Shown here: one piece after another, positions 44,994-56,023 of the stretch | Layout of the letters: each line of letters starts with the position of its first letter | How positions within the stretch are numbered: the stretch's first letter is position 1 | NCBI GenBank assembly: GCA_009760855.2 | Contig: WPIO01000036.1 | Span: forward strand, 1,941,001-2,005,000 | DNA from: Cristatella mucedo | Lineage: Eukaryota; Bryozoa; Phylactolaemata; Cristatellidae | Direction: 5' to 3' | Length of the DNA stretch: 64,000 nucleotides | The notes under the pieces: model-generated | Seen by the model: only the letters and a program-made list of their open reading frames with translations | The model's database searches: none | What the model was told of the DNA's origin: nothing | Made by a program: the position numbers and the translations under genes

Positions 44994-45443
44994 CGCAAAA
45001 AGTGACGTGTCCAGGCTCGCGGTCCGAGTCCACCGCGTTCTCGCCGTGCAGTACGTCCGTGTAGACCAGACCGCATCGCAGACTGTTAATGAGAGGCAAC
45101 AACTTGGCAGTCCGATTTTCCCACGGAAACGTGAACGTGAGATTAAGTGGACTGGGTGGCTTCATGTGCCTCAGATCTGGAAGGACGCACTTTGTCCCGT
45201 CGAAGCGCAACGATTGATTCGGACTAGTAGGTCTATCGGCTACGCGCAGGCCGTACGGTGGCGTACACCAGGCGTACGCTCTAACGCCGGCGTAATGATG
45301 GCTCCTGCTGTATATGCTCCTTTGCAGTTGCAACGTGTAAGATAGTATGGCGGGCATCGAAAAGGCCGAGCACGTGATGTTGTACGTGCCCGTGACGTTC
45401 ACGCAGTGCTGGCGTATTGTTTTGACTCGCGTCGGTGCCACCG
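44994..45443 (-). CDS. Gene 2 exon 2: six-cysteine module A
   Basis: The exon is 450 bases (150 codons), phase 1-1, acceptor ttgcattacag, donor G|GTGAGT. It follows the signal peptide directly; the split codon G|CG gives Ala. Conserved with gene 1: 'RQHCVNVTGTYNITC', 'AYAWCTPPYGLRVADRP', 'FDGTKC', 'LNLTFTFPWENR', 'INSLRCGLVYTDV' and 'HVTFCG'. Six cysteines are shared. Five sequons (NVT, NIT, NQS, NLT, NRT) point to a heavily glycosylated membrane-distal domain. I do not recognise the module. It is GC-richer than the gene 1 copy. Confidence 0.87.
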
Positions 45444-45449
45444 CTGTAA

Positions 45450-46090
45450 TGCAATACTTAGGACTTGCAATGGTTTTCCAAAATTAGCGAAGCGCTTTCT
45501 CCGCTTTCTCACGCAAGGTGAAGGCCGAGAATCTGCTCGAAACCCACAGCACTGGTCAGTGCCAGTATGGCGGCGACGCTGCACGAGGCGTTGCAGCTCG
45601 AAAAGGCGACCTAGCACGTGACATTCTAAATATTGTTTCATCTCTAAACAAGAGAATTGCTTTTGAAAAGCCCGCTTTTTTGAACGCACGACGATTGACC
45701 ACTTTTCTGTATCAGCATTTCAAAATGACGCCGCCGAACGTCATCATCATCGCAGTGACGCGTGCTGAGCTCCTTTCTCAGCTCACTGGCCAGTCGCCGG
45801 AGACAGCTCGACCGACCGTAAGTTTAGTTGACTCGCCGTTACAAAAAGCAGAACGACCAGTGGGAGACAGATAGACCGTGAGCAACCAAGAGCGGAAAGT
45901 GCTCGCCTGCAGAAGCGCCGGGAATTATCCGGCAATTTCTGCTGTTTCTCCACGATACGCACGTACCTGCTGAGCTATTGTGGCTCGTTTTTGCCGCTGT
46001 CAGCTCGGTGCCTAGAGCATCGTCTTTTGACGATCACTTGTGCGTGCGTGCCCCAGGCATTAGGCCAGCAAATGTCTTGGCCTTCAGCCG
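45450..46090. other. Gene 2 intron 1, no feature supported
   Basis: Moderately GC-rich with overlapping open frames on both strands, none with splice support or similarity to the paralogous intron. Confidence 0.4.
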
Positions 46091-46094
46091 GCCT

Positions 46095-46257
46095 ATATAT
46101 ATATAATATATATAATTCATTTATATAGCGCCCCAAGAGAGCTTAATCTCTATTCAGAAGCGCTTCACATATGCCTCGGCGCTCGAGCCCATGACCTCAG
46201 TCAGACCTTGGTCGGGGCGAGCACCTTAACCGCTAGACCAAACCAGCTCGGCCTCGA
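46095..46257 (-). mobile_element. tRNA-derived SINE, family 2
   Basis: Plus-strand reading: 'ttcatttatatagcgcccca' and 'agagcttaatctctattcag' (3' tail), then 'gcgctcgagcccatgacctc' (B box in reverse) and 'cttaaccgctagaccaaacc' (A box in reverse). The element is therefore on the minus strand. The tail resembles the LINE B 3' end. Confidence 0.8.
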
Positions 46258-46549
46258 GTTGGCTATATTCGGTTTGATGTTCTCAAGAGCGTTTCGCGCC
46301 TCCAGAAGTTTGAGTTCTGAGGAGCTCCAAGGGTGAGCAAAGGCCGTGCGATAGGTCAGAAATTTCCATCGTCTACCCAAAAATTAGATAGGTCAGAAAT
46401 TTCCATCGTCTACCCAGAAATCGTATATTTAGGCTTCGGAGCTATCGTTTTAGGTTTTACCAGTAAATATCTGTGCATTAAGCTCAGTTGCCATCGCATT
46501 TTTAAGACTAGTGAAACTGGAATATAATATAATCAAATTTATCAAAAAT

Positions 46550-47390
46550 AGGTCAGAAATTGGAAAGCTTGACGCTCAAAATTGGCTCTTCCGGCATTCC
46601 ATCTTCTCTTGCATTTGTGCCGAATCTAGGTCCCATGTTCCGAATTTACCTTGCACTAGACGACCACAATGGTACCACAGTAGAGTCTGCCTACTCTCGG
46701 CTACATAGCATTGCCAAAATTGGGCTTCTACCGGCATGTGCAATCAGGTTCTTACAGCTGGTGCAAACTCTGCATCTAGGCTTGTCTGTTGCGAGCGTCG
46801 CAGTTGCCACATCACAACCCTTCTCTCATCGACCTGCACTGGCTCCTAGTCAAGCGGCGTATCGACTGTAAAGAAATTCTGTCATTCTCTTTTATGTCCG
46901 TTCATTCTTTGGCTCCAGCCTACTTATCGTGTCTACTCCCCCCCCCCCCCAGGCTAAACATCCTACGACCCACTTTTCCGAATCTAATTGTGTACCTACA
47001 CCTCCTACGAACCTCATATTTTTGGCCACCGTGCATGTAGTTGGCATGCTCTGAAAGCCTGGAACTCACTCCCAACTGACATCACAACATCCCCTGACTT
47101 GACGCCGCTTAAAAAACTAAAAATGCTTCTATTTTTGACCGCATTGGTTGGGTTCTTGTGATTTTTGCGTTATGTGCTCCTGCGTGCTGACACTGTGCAC
47201 GTTGCCATGGACCACATTTACACGTTGAACTTAAGTATGCCACCTCTAACCTTGTTATGTTTTTTGACATTGAGCATGGCTGCCACTAACCGTTTCTCAT
47301 GCTTTTTGTACAGCACATGTTAATATGCCTCGAAAGATGTTTTCGTTCTACGTGGGCGCTCTACTAACGTATCACTGTCATTAGGATCGT
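46550..47390 (+). mobile_element. LINE family B-related, old diverged copy
   Basis: 'LESLTLKIGSSG', 'MFRIYLALDDHNGTTVESAY' and 'LPACAIRFLQLVQT' (46560-46780) match family B with many substitutions. It then passes through a 13-C run at 46938-46950 and a YAPKAW-region remnant (47035-47065), ending near 47390. Confidence 0.75.
46938..46950. repeat. Poly-C run (13)
   Basis: A homopolymer within the LINE B relic. Confidence 0.95.
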
Positions 47391-47559
47391 GAAACGTCCC
47401 GTTACCATGGGGTTTTATCAGGCCCAGTCAACTATCTCTAGGGCTGTCAATCTGGATGAGGTAGTGTGCCAAAATTTCAATACGCAGCCTCTGACTAGGC
47501 TCAGAGGCTGAGTAAAAAGATTTTCATATAGAGTGAATCACATTGCATGACTTTATGCG

Positions 47560-47700
47560 CGATACAACTCATTTGCATAGCGCCCCAAGAGAGCTTAATA
47601 TCCCTATTCTGGCACTTCACACACACGCCTCAGAGATAGAGCCCACGAACGCTGGTAGTCAAAGGCTGCTCACCTCAATCCCTGGGCAAAGCTGCGGTGG
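47560..47700 (-). mobile_element. SINE family 2, decayed
   Basis: 'tttgcatagcgccccaagag' and 'agcttaatatccctattct' match the family 2 tail. The tRNA-like part to about 47690 is degenerate. Confidence 0.6.
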
Positions 47701-47721
47701 GGCTACCGCGACGTATGATTA

Positions 47722-47737
47722 CCCCCCCCCCCCCCCC
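47722..47737. repeat. Poly-C run (16)
   Basis: A homopolymer directly after the SINE relic. Confidence 0.95.
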
Positions 47738-47739
47738 GG

Positions 47740-48322
47740 TGCACGCTTACTTCCGTCCTTTCTTCAAATGATTTACCGCCATCACCTCTCGACGCTCCTA
47801 AGGTCTCTCTAGCGCGATCGACATCGTGTCTACCCTGGCCTGGCCTGGCTTTAAAGGGTCCTTCCGCTGGCAAGATCGTCTGCTGCCAGCGCGGCCAGCA
47901 GGATGATGCAGCCTCGATGTGGTGCTTCTGTCGATACGCCAGCGAGGCTGGTTTATCAGCAGCTCGAGCGGCCACTCGCTCGCGCACGCGGCGTCTGCTT
48001 CGACTCGGTGCGACTCGAGCTCGCTACAGGCTCCCGGTTTGCTCCGACTCCCCATTAGGTTCAGCTCCTAGCATTCTCCATCTCTCTGACGAGACTCGGC
48101 GGCCACAGTCACAAGCAGAGCCCTGGCGGCATGCCCGGCATCGAAGACTAAGTCGTAGCTGCTGCTCTGGCTGTCAAGCTTCGGCAATCGAGCATCGCTA
48201 GAATTTCCGGTTAATTGTGTTACTCTGTACTCTGGCCCGAGTGTAAGTGATGTCGGTGCCACTTGCACACATCTGCTGAGTGGCGTGAGTGCTCATGTCG
48301 CAAGAGTTTAAGCTGAGTGCAT
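47740..48322. other. Gene 2 intron 1, GC-rich, no feature supported
   Basis: Overlapping open frames on both strands follow from GC content. No splice-consistent exon found. Confidence 0.4.
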
Positions 48323-48328
48323 CCTTAC

Positions 48329-48401
48329 CTTGACCGTCGACAGCAAAAGTAGAAAGATAGACAGCTGTAAGGGACGCCGAGAAGAGCATCTCAAAGCTCA
48401 T
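48329..48401 (-). CDS. Gene 2 exon 1: signal peptide
   Basis: ATG at 48401 opens 'MSFEMLFSASLTAVYLSTFA' followed by VDGQ, a plausible secretory signal peptide. The exon ends G|GTAAGG in phase 1. An in-frame TAA lies upstream, so this is the first Met of the frame. Without splicing the frame would run to a stop at 48198, but the consensus donor and the match in phase and length to gene 1 exon 1 favour splicing to module A. The combined product is about 485 residues up to the exon 5 donor. Confidence 0.75.
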
Positions 48402-48589
48402 GCCGCCGACCAGCTCTGATTGTTATGCGCAAAGCATTTCCTTCACTAGTAGTTTGCAAACCGACAAAAGCTAAAAAATTTGGGTATTATATAGTTAGTC
48501 TACAAAAGTCTGTTTCTGCATGAGCTGAAGGAAATGGCAGAAGAACATTATTTGGGCATCGATTTATAGGTTTAAGTGATTCACTTTGC

Positions 48590-48655
48590 AGCGAATGTAA
48601 AGCACCTAGAAAGAGATTGAGTTCACTGAGTGTGCTTTATCAAGTGCATTATTAT
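48590..48655 (+). mobile_element. LINE family B 3' tail
   Basis: 'gcagcgaatgtaaagcacct', 'gattgagttcactgagtgtg' and ATT repeats, located about 190 bases upstream of the gene 2 start codon. Confidence 0.75.
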
Positions 48656-48879
48656 TCAGTCCGTTTCGACTTCTTATAATAAAAGGATCGAACTTGGAAT
48701 AGTTCTGCTGAACTAATCGGATTTCCTGCAATTTTGAATCGCGTGTCTAATCAAAGATATTCAATCAGCTTCTGTCTTCGGTATTCGCTACTATAAAAAA
48801 GATTTTGAAAAAGCTCATTACAATGCTTTATTAAAATCATCATTAATCAATTAAAAACGCTTATCTCTTGTACTGCAGC

Positions 48880-49465
48880 TCCTGAGTGAGTGAAGACTTC
48901 CCTAAAGCGGCCTACAGGCTCGTGGGAGAGCATTCACTTGACGACCACGTCACGTCCTCCATTGTCAAGCCTGCCTACTTTCAGCTGAGAAACGTTGCAA
49001 AAAAATGCGTGCCTGCTTAGACAGGGTTTCCAAACCCGTTTTCCATTATTTTGAACCATGCCCTTTCGACTTCTGCAGCTTACTACTGGAAGGTACTCCG
49101 CTCAGTGCAATCACTTGGTGCAAAACTCTGCAGCCAGGCGTTTCTGTCGCGAATGTTGCAGTTGCCAAACTATACCACCTGTCACCGACTATCGATCAGG
49201 TGCTATAGTAACTCCAAGTTTTTCCCACTCATTTTTCTGTTCATTAATTCTTTTTTCGATCCAACCAACTACTTTTTTTTGATCAACCCAAACTACTTCC
49301 CAATCAGATCAAGCATCGCATCACCTCTTCATCTGACTCAAGTCTTATGACTGTGCCTCTAACCAATCTCAAAGTCAGAGGAGACGCTTTGGTTATTATT
49401 TTCGCAAAGCCTGAAGAACACTGCCGAATAATTTCTCGACATTCCCCGACCTATTGACAATTAAA
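48880..49465 (+). mobile_element. LINE family B-related, old diverged copy
   Basis: DNA for 'LDDHVTSSIVKPAYFQL' (48938-48985) and a CNSLL-region relic ('ttctgcagcttactactgga', 49071) show an ancient copy without open frame. Confidence 0.65.
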
Positions 49466-49502
49466 AGTACGTTACAAATACGTATGTACGCATGTATGCA
49501 TG

Positions 49503-52500
49503 GATGGATCTCCGTCTGTAACTCCACAAAGTCATAAAGACCATGTAGGTGTTACGCCACAGAGTTTTGTATAGCTCACTCCCAGCCTAGGCGGCTTTAG
49601 GTAGCCTTCGGTAGCCAACAGACTTCGTCTCACGCAACACAGAGAAAGTGGAAAGCATAGCAGAGTCAGGAGAGCAGTTGAGGTAGTGAGTAGCATGAAA
49701 GTAGCAGCTCAGGACCACTGAACAGGATGAGCCATAGTCGGCAGTAGGAGAGTAGTTGTCGTTGCATAAGAATTGTGGAAGCGAGTTCCACAGTCTAAGA
49801 CCTGCAGAGCTAAAGCTAATGTCGCCAACGGTCTTTAAGCGGAGGAATGGAACAGCTAATTTATTGTCCACACAGGACCTGAGGGCGCGAACAGGCTGAA
49901 ACTGATGCAACAGTTCAGCTAGGTACGATGGAGCCAAGCCGTGGATGGCCTTGTGGGTCAGCGTAAGAACCTTGTTCTGAATCCGTTGGTCAACCAGCAT
50001 CCATTCTAGCTCTTTTAGCAAAGGAGACACGTGCTCAAACTTCTGAGACTTGAAGACTAGCCTTTCAGCCATATTCATAGTCAGCTGCAGTGGCCTAATC
50101 GCATTTTTTGGTAGCCCAGCCAATAGGGAATTGCAATAATCAAGCCGAGAGAGAACTGAGGAGCTAGTTAAATTGTTTGCAAGCCACTGTGGAAGACAGC
50201 TCCTAATCTTGGATAGGGATCGGACGAAATGGCTAGTTGCAGAAGCAGTCTTCTGAATGAAGCTTTTAAAATTGAGGCAGCTGTCGAAAACGACACCTAA
50301 ATTCCGAGCACGTGGTGACGGTCGCACAATAGCATCACTTATTAGAAGAGCAAAGCCCTCTAATCTAGTTATACGCTTAGGGTGTCCTATGAGCAGTAGT
50401 TCGGTGTTATCGTCATTTAATTTCAGGGAGTTTTCCGACATCCAGCATCGAATATCGTAAGCATTCAATTTTTCAGTTGCTGCAGCATATTCCGACGGTT
50501 TGAATGACAAATACTGCTGAGTATCGTCAGCATAAAAGTGATATCCTATTCCATGTGCTTAATCACTTTTCCTAGAGGTTGTGTATAAATAGAGAACAGC
50601 AAGGGGCCAAGTACAGACCCTTGAAGAATTCCACAGGTATCCTTTCTCGTGTTTGAGACCTGACCCCCACACGACACCGATTGGACACGATCGGACAAGT
50701 CAATTTCAGCCAGGCCAGTGCTTCGTCTGCCTGATCGATTGTTGTTCTCAATCGTCCAAGCAGAACATCGTGATCAATGATGCCAAAGACAGCAGACAGA
50801 TCTAGCAGAGCGAGGGCAGTGTCATTCTCGTCGTAGTTGCCACGTAGAATGTCATTGCTAGCACAAAGGAGAGCAGTGTCAGTGGAGTGCTGCCTCTTGA
50901 ACCCTGATTGAAATGTTTCTGACATGTCATTCTTTTCAATTTGTTTAACTAGCTGCTTAGCAACAATTTTTTCAAGAATACTTGACAAGAAAGGAAGAAG
51001 GGAAACCGGGCGATAGTTTGCAAGGATCTCTGTATCTAACCCAGGCTTTTTAAGTATGGATGTAACGATTGCCGATTTGAAGGACTTAGGGACGACCCCT
51101 TTTCCCAGAGGCTTTAAAAATTTCGGTTATGGCAGGGCTAAGTTGGTCTGCTAGTGAAGACCACAGAGATGAGGGTTTAGGGTCTTTAGGAGACGAGCTC
51201 TTTTTGCTTGACCTTATTAAGGTAGCCACGTATCATGCAGAAACCTCGGAGAACCTTGTAAGGAAGGTCGCAGGTTGTGGACCCCCATTTGCTTTAGTCG
51301 GAGGGTGCTAAATAGAGCCACGAATGTGTACAATTTTTTCAGTAAAGAAGGCTGCTAACTTTTCGGCCGAGTCCTTAATATCTGGGGAGTCAGACCTCTC
51401 AGTATTGGCCAGTAAAGGGTTTACTGTCTTACAAATCTGTTTAAGGTCCGACTGGCAGGAATTCAGCATTTGGATGAAAAAATAAGCCCTGGCCTTTTTA
51501 AGCTTTCGGGTGTAAACTCGAAGGAAGTCTTTGAAATTTACCAGATTTGCATCAGACCCCGATTTCTTGAAACGACGTTCCAGCCTGTGCTTAACCCGGC
51601 GCATCTTGAGGAGTTTTTCTGCAAACTGAAAGGAATCTCCACGACTTTGAACACGGATAGAATGAACGGGAGCATGCTTGTCAAGAGCACTCCTGAGTGT
51701 CATGTTCATTGCATCAGTGAGGGTATCGAGGCTGCCGGTCGAGTCTAAATGCACATCAAGAACACCTGCTTCACAAACAGATTTCAAAAAATTGTTTACG
51801 TCAATGCTTTGTAAGTTACGTCGTTTGACAAATTCGACGTTACCGTGTACGTACAAGGGAGCAGGAACAGTAAAGGAGACCGAACAATGATCCGAGACGG
51901 TCGGTGGGCACACCATAAGGTCAGTGAGGAGGACATCCTTTGTGATCACAAGATCCAGAGTATGGCCACCGACGTGGGTGGTATGATATACGTGTTGGAC
52001 CAAACCAAAATTCTCCAGACAGTCGAGAAATGAGCGGACCTTGCTGTTGCTAGGGTTGTCAACGGGACTATTGAAGTCTCATGCAATCAGTAACGGCCTG
52101 TCACACGCAAATATTTTAGTAAGGAACTCTGAAAACTCCTCTATAAACAAGTTTAGACAGTCAGAAGTAGGCCGGTATATCACAACAGTGAGAGGCATTG
52201 TCTTCGATGAAGACCTAACTGCAACCGATTCAAGCGATGGCCCATGCGAGAAACTGCATCTGAGAAACTGTACATCTTTGATTCGCGAACAACAATTGCA
52301 ACCCGCCAACAACCTTGTCAGAACCCATGGACTTTTTGAATGAGAACCCGGGTGGGGTTGTCTGAGAAATACAGCTACTGGAACAGGGCGTTATCCAGGT
52401 TTCGGTAAGCAGAAATACATCTAGCTTCTCCTGGTTCACCTGATCGCGGATAAGTAACCCCTTGGTTTTTAGCGAGCAGACATTTAGTAGACGGAATTTA

Positions 52501-52898
52501 AGAGGCTGTCCAACAACTGGGTGACGGCGATGAAGTGGCTTGTATTCACGTCGGCGTGTGTCCGGCCCGGCGGACGCGGGCCCTTTGAATTTGAATAGGA
52601 CCTTAGTAACGGCTGCCGGTCGACGTCTCACAACATGCTGGGCCACGGTGGGTGGGCTACTACCGCAACAAGTACTATTCAGCGCTTTAAACTTAAGAGT
52701 CGTAGGTTTGATAGCCAAGCTGATGATAGGGCGAACGCAGGATGCAGGAAGGTTCTCATTGACCCCCTGAAGAAGGCCAGCCGGTAGGTATCAACTGATG
52801 GCGACATCGCACCTTATGCTAAGCAAGTCCTGATTTGTGTAGCATGTGTATCCGAGGACTGCTCATAAATAGTCACAGCGAAGATAGCAGCGGAATAC
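49503..52898 (-). mobile_element. LINE family A, near full length EN-RT element, disrupted
   Basis: Read on the minus strand from 52898. A 5' leader, then a frame with 'RLLNVCSLKTKGLLIRDQVN' and the endonuclease motif 'LDVFLLTETWITP' (52718-52410). Next come 'GHTLDLVITKDVLLTDL' and 'PTVSDHCSVSF' (51960-51860; the SDH catalytic motif of AP-endonuclease-type LINE nucleases), a linker, and RT 'FQSGFKRQHSTDTALL' and 'LLDLSAVFGIIDHDVLLGRL'. A 307-codon frame (49587-50510) covers the thumb and C terminus with 'LNDDNTELLLIGHPKRITRL' and 'LVFKSQKFEHVSPLLKELEW'. 3' end 'acagacggagat' at 49506. Several frameshifts. Confidence 0.9.
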
Positions 52899-52999
52899 CC
52901 GAAGGTATCACGAGAAATTAGGTAAAGGTCCACACCGCGCTAGGAGTCGCCCGAGGCCGCTCTCTAGCGCGGGGAGGGAAAAGGTGAAGCACCTGAATT

Positions 53000-53205
53000 G
53001 ATATTAAAATATAAATATAATTCATTTATATAGCGCCCCAAGAGAACTTAATCTGTATTCAGGCGCTTCACATATGCCTCGGGGCTCGAGCCCATGACCT
53101 CAGTCAGACCTTGGTCGGGGCGAGCACCATAACCGCTAGACCAAACCATCTCGGCAATTAAGCTCTCTTGGGGCGCTATACAAATGAATTATATTTATGT
53201 TATTA
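53000..53205. mobile_element. SINE family 2 copy with an inverted second tail (fold-back)
   Basis: 53008-53160 is a minus-orientation family 2 SINE ('ttcatttatatagcgcccca' to 'ataaccgctagaccaaacca'). At 53156-53203 the same tail reappears in the opposite sense ('ttaagctctcttggggcgct', 'atacaaatgaattatattta'). The ends are thus inverted repeats of about 45 bases around a roughly 100-base centre. Confidence 0.8.
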
Positions 53206-53254
53206 TTGTTATTGGATATGTGCATTTAGATTCGTATACTGAATGCGGAAGCTC

Positions 53255-53320
53255 GTAGGTTCGTGCATGCGTGCGTGCATACCTGCATGCACAGGTGTGT
53301 ACATGCATGCATGCATACAA
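53255..53320. repeat. (GCAT)n-like cluster
   Basis: 'gtgcatgcgtgcgtgcatac' and 'acatgcatgcatgcatac', alternating purine-pyrimidine tetramers. Confidence 0.85.
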
Positions 53321-53630
53321 GACACTCGCCCATGTATATGCAGATGTGTACTAAAGGAATTACAACGAAAGTGGTTCTCGCGTTTCATCAAGAGACTAGT
53401 GCCGTTGCTGGGCCTCATAAATCGTCTGGAGTAGTTGCCGGACACGGGAAGCCTGAGTGATCTCCTGACATAAGCTGTAGCAGGATATTTACTTTGCGAA
53501 TTAGTTATCAATCACATACTGGTATAGCCATTACGAAGTTTCAGTCGATGCCAGCTCACAAAATTCTAAGCGTTACGCCGGATGGGCGCGAGGACAGCTC
53601 TAACTGGCCACCCTTCGCTCCGCCCCATTA

Positions 53631-53642
53631 CCCCCCCCCCCC
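53631..53642. repeat. Poly-C run (12)
   Basis: A homopolymer, the third in this window. Confidence 0.95.
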
Positions 53643-53649
53643 ACTACCG

Positions 53650-54210
53650 CTGTCGGTTACTCTGCACTTAGAGTGAACTACTGCGCTTAGAGTGAACGCC
53701 GCCGTTTCGCCGGCTGCGTTCTGTCGTGCTAGGGTGCACTTGCTTCGTCCGTGAGTCAAAATAGATTTAAAAAGCCCAGCTTAAGTTAGGTATTTCCGAC
53801 AATAGGATTTCCGTATTGCTATTCCATCACCCACGTGATTGATTTTCTTCTGCTTCTGCTACTGCTTCCGGTTCAAGCTCACACTTATGGGCATTTGGAG
53901 AATACACTGATTCGCTGTGCCTGTGCAATGCAAAGAAGACAGTGTCGATATAGGAGTAACTTTATATTTTCATGTATTGCTTATCTCCGTCTGAAACTTC
54001 AGAAAATCCCAACAAGACCTTGCGGTCGCAAGGCATTCATTGTCTTTCCCTTAAGTAGTGCAATCTATGTTGCTCCACTTAAATAAAAGCCTCTTAGATT
54101 AAAACGAGCCTGGAAGTAGCAGCAGAGAAACTAGGTTTTAATAGACTGTCCGGCATCCGGCGGTGTCTGGAAAACCTATGATCTTTCTGTTCTTGGAACT
54201 AACGTGACCT
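53650..54210. other. Intergenic, unassigned; LINE A 3' scrap near 53988
   Basis: 'ttatctccgtctgaaacttc' resembles the LINE A 3' end on the minus strand. No gene. Confidence 0.4.
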
Positions 54211-54214
54211 TAGG

Positions 54215-55345
54215 TTATAATAATAATAATAAAATTATGCACTTGATAAAGCGCCCTCAGAGAACACAATCTCTCTCTCTCTAGGTGCTTGACATTTTCT
54301 GCAAAGGGAAACGCGATTGAATGCTGAGTAATATCATGGTTGATAAACAACATGAATAACACGGTTAGGGGTGACATGCACAGGGTCAGCATGCAAATGT
54401 GGTTTGTGGCAGCATGCACAGTGTCAGCACGCATAAGCACATCAAGGACGAATCACAGGGACCCACTAAATGCTGTCCTAAATTGGTGTGTTTGTAAGTT
54501 CTTTTTAAATGCAGTCAAGTCAGGGGATGTTCTGACGCAAGTCGGGAGGGAGTTCCAGGCTTTGGGGGCCTACGAACTAAATGCACAGTCACCAAAGGAT
54601 TTGAGGTTTGTACGAGGTATTGGTAAACTGTCGAATTCCGAAAAGCGGGTGGTGTGATGCTTGGCCTGGTGGGAAAGTAGATCTGAGAGATAGGCTGGAG
54701 CCAAAGAATAAAGTGACCTAAAACTGAGCGACAAAACCTTGAAATCGATCCGTTGCTTGACCAGAGCAGGTCGGTGAGAAGTGGTGTGGTGTGGCAAAGC
54801 CCGAATTTTAACAATGTCATGTAGCTGAAAGTAGGCAGACTTGACTGTGGAGCTGATGTGGTCGTCTAACGAGAGGTAACTTTTGAACATGATACCTAGA
54901 TTTTGAGCTGATTCAACAGGAGATATGCTGGAAGAGCCAATTTTGAGCGTCAGCCATTCCAATTTCTGAATCACACTGGGTTTACCCATTACTAGTAAGT
55001 TAGTTTTATTATCGTTTAGTTTTAGAAAATTTGCTGCCATCCATGTGCGGATGTCATCAATACATGCTGCAAGTGAGTTGAGAGAATTCGAGGTACTCGA
55101 AGGCTGGGAGTGAACCAAAGCAAAGGTACAACTGAGTGTCATCCGCATAGAAGTGAAAGCCTAGATTGTGCTTGGCAATCACATCAGCAAGAGGGAGAGT
55201 ATAAACCGTGAAAAGAACCGGACCTAGCACAGAGCCCTGAGGAACCCGATATTTTAGAGGTACCTCGGATGATCTTTGTCCATTCACGTTAATACTCTGG
55301 ATTCTCCGACTGAGATAGAACCTGAACCATTGCAGAGCAGTGCCA
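54215..55345 (-). mobile_element. LINE family B, RT and 3' end
   Basis: (ATA)n at 54220-54232, the hairpin, the 3' UTR, then frames with 'GKPSVIQKLEWLTLKIGSSS' (about 54985-54930), 'AACIDDIRTWMAANFLKLND' (55075-55015), '[14 protein letters not shown]' (55165-55125) and 'YRVPQGSVLGPVLFTVYTLP' (55260-55200). It includes the RT catalytic YADD. Truncated at about 55345. The best view of the family B catalytic region here. Confidence 0.88.
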
Positions 55346-55377
55346 GGCTATTATACTCACCATACTGCTATGATATA

Positions 55378-55450
55378 AATAATAATAACAGTAATGGAGC
55401 ATTTATATCGCGCGAAACTGCAGCTAAATCTCTGTCTAAGAACTTAACAT
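55378..55450 (-). mobile_element. SINE-like tail remnant
   Basis: AT-rich start, 'catttatatcgcgcgaaact' and 'aaatctctgtctaagaac', resembling the SINE 2/LINE B tail. Confidence 0.4.
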
Positions 55451-55829
55451 ATTTTGGAATGGAGCATAGTACATATGACGTCGCAGGGAAGCCTATATAA
55501 ATCGCATTTTGGAAAAGCATTAGCCTAGGCGAAACGACTGAAAGCTAGAACCTTACGCCAGTGTAGCGGTGAACGATAAGTTCACATAGATTCGACAGCA
55601 CACTGCGATAGATATAAGTTCCCAGCTCATTAAGTTTCATTGTATCTGAAGAAAGCAGTGCAGTTGCATGACGCTGGTGATGCGGTAGCTGCCTTAAGGT
55701 ACACCGTACTACATTCGTGAGTACATGCTGATTTAAGCGTGTGTATACATTGTGCACCACATCTGCAGGGTTTGCAGAGGATTGCTTTCGACAAAGTTGT
55801 TAACAGTAGGATGAGGTAACACGCACCCG

Positions 55830-55971
55830 CTAGGTACGTATCTGCCAGAGTTGATCATTGGTCCCAATGAAATAGTTGAAGAGGTTGAACGAGCTAGGGC
55901 ATCCAGGGTCATTGGTCACGTGTTCACTCGATACGTCCATGGTCACATAGAGAGATTTCCCAGAAACTTTT
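55830..55971 (-). CDS. Candidate exon, unknown protein
   Basis: After the acceptor tttttactttactccag (phase 2) the minus frame encodes 'GKSLYVTMDVSSEHV' and 'CPSSFNLFNYFIGTNDQLW', then a stop at 55830 or a possible C|GTACCT donor at 55838. The sequence looks like a folded extracellular or lectin-like piece ('GTNDQLWQI' recalls QxW motifs of ricin-type lectins), but one motif is not enough to assign it. It is not similar to modules A, B or C. Confidence 0.3.
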
Positions 55972-56023
55972 CTGGAGTAAAGTAAAAACTTTTCAGCGTA
56001 GCTATCACTTATGCACATCAGTT

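Noticed and set aside
49587-50510. 307-codon frame as a host gene
   Set aside because: It is the RT C-terminal part of LINE family A, with RT motifs and disrupted upstream frames.
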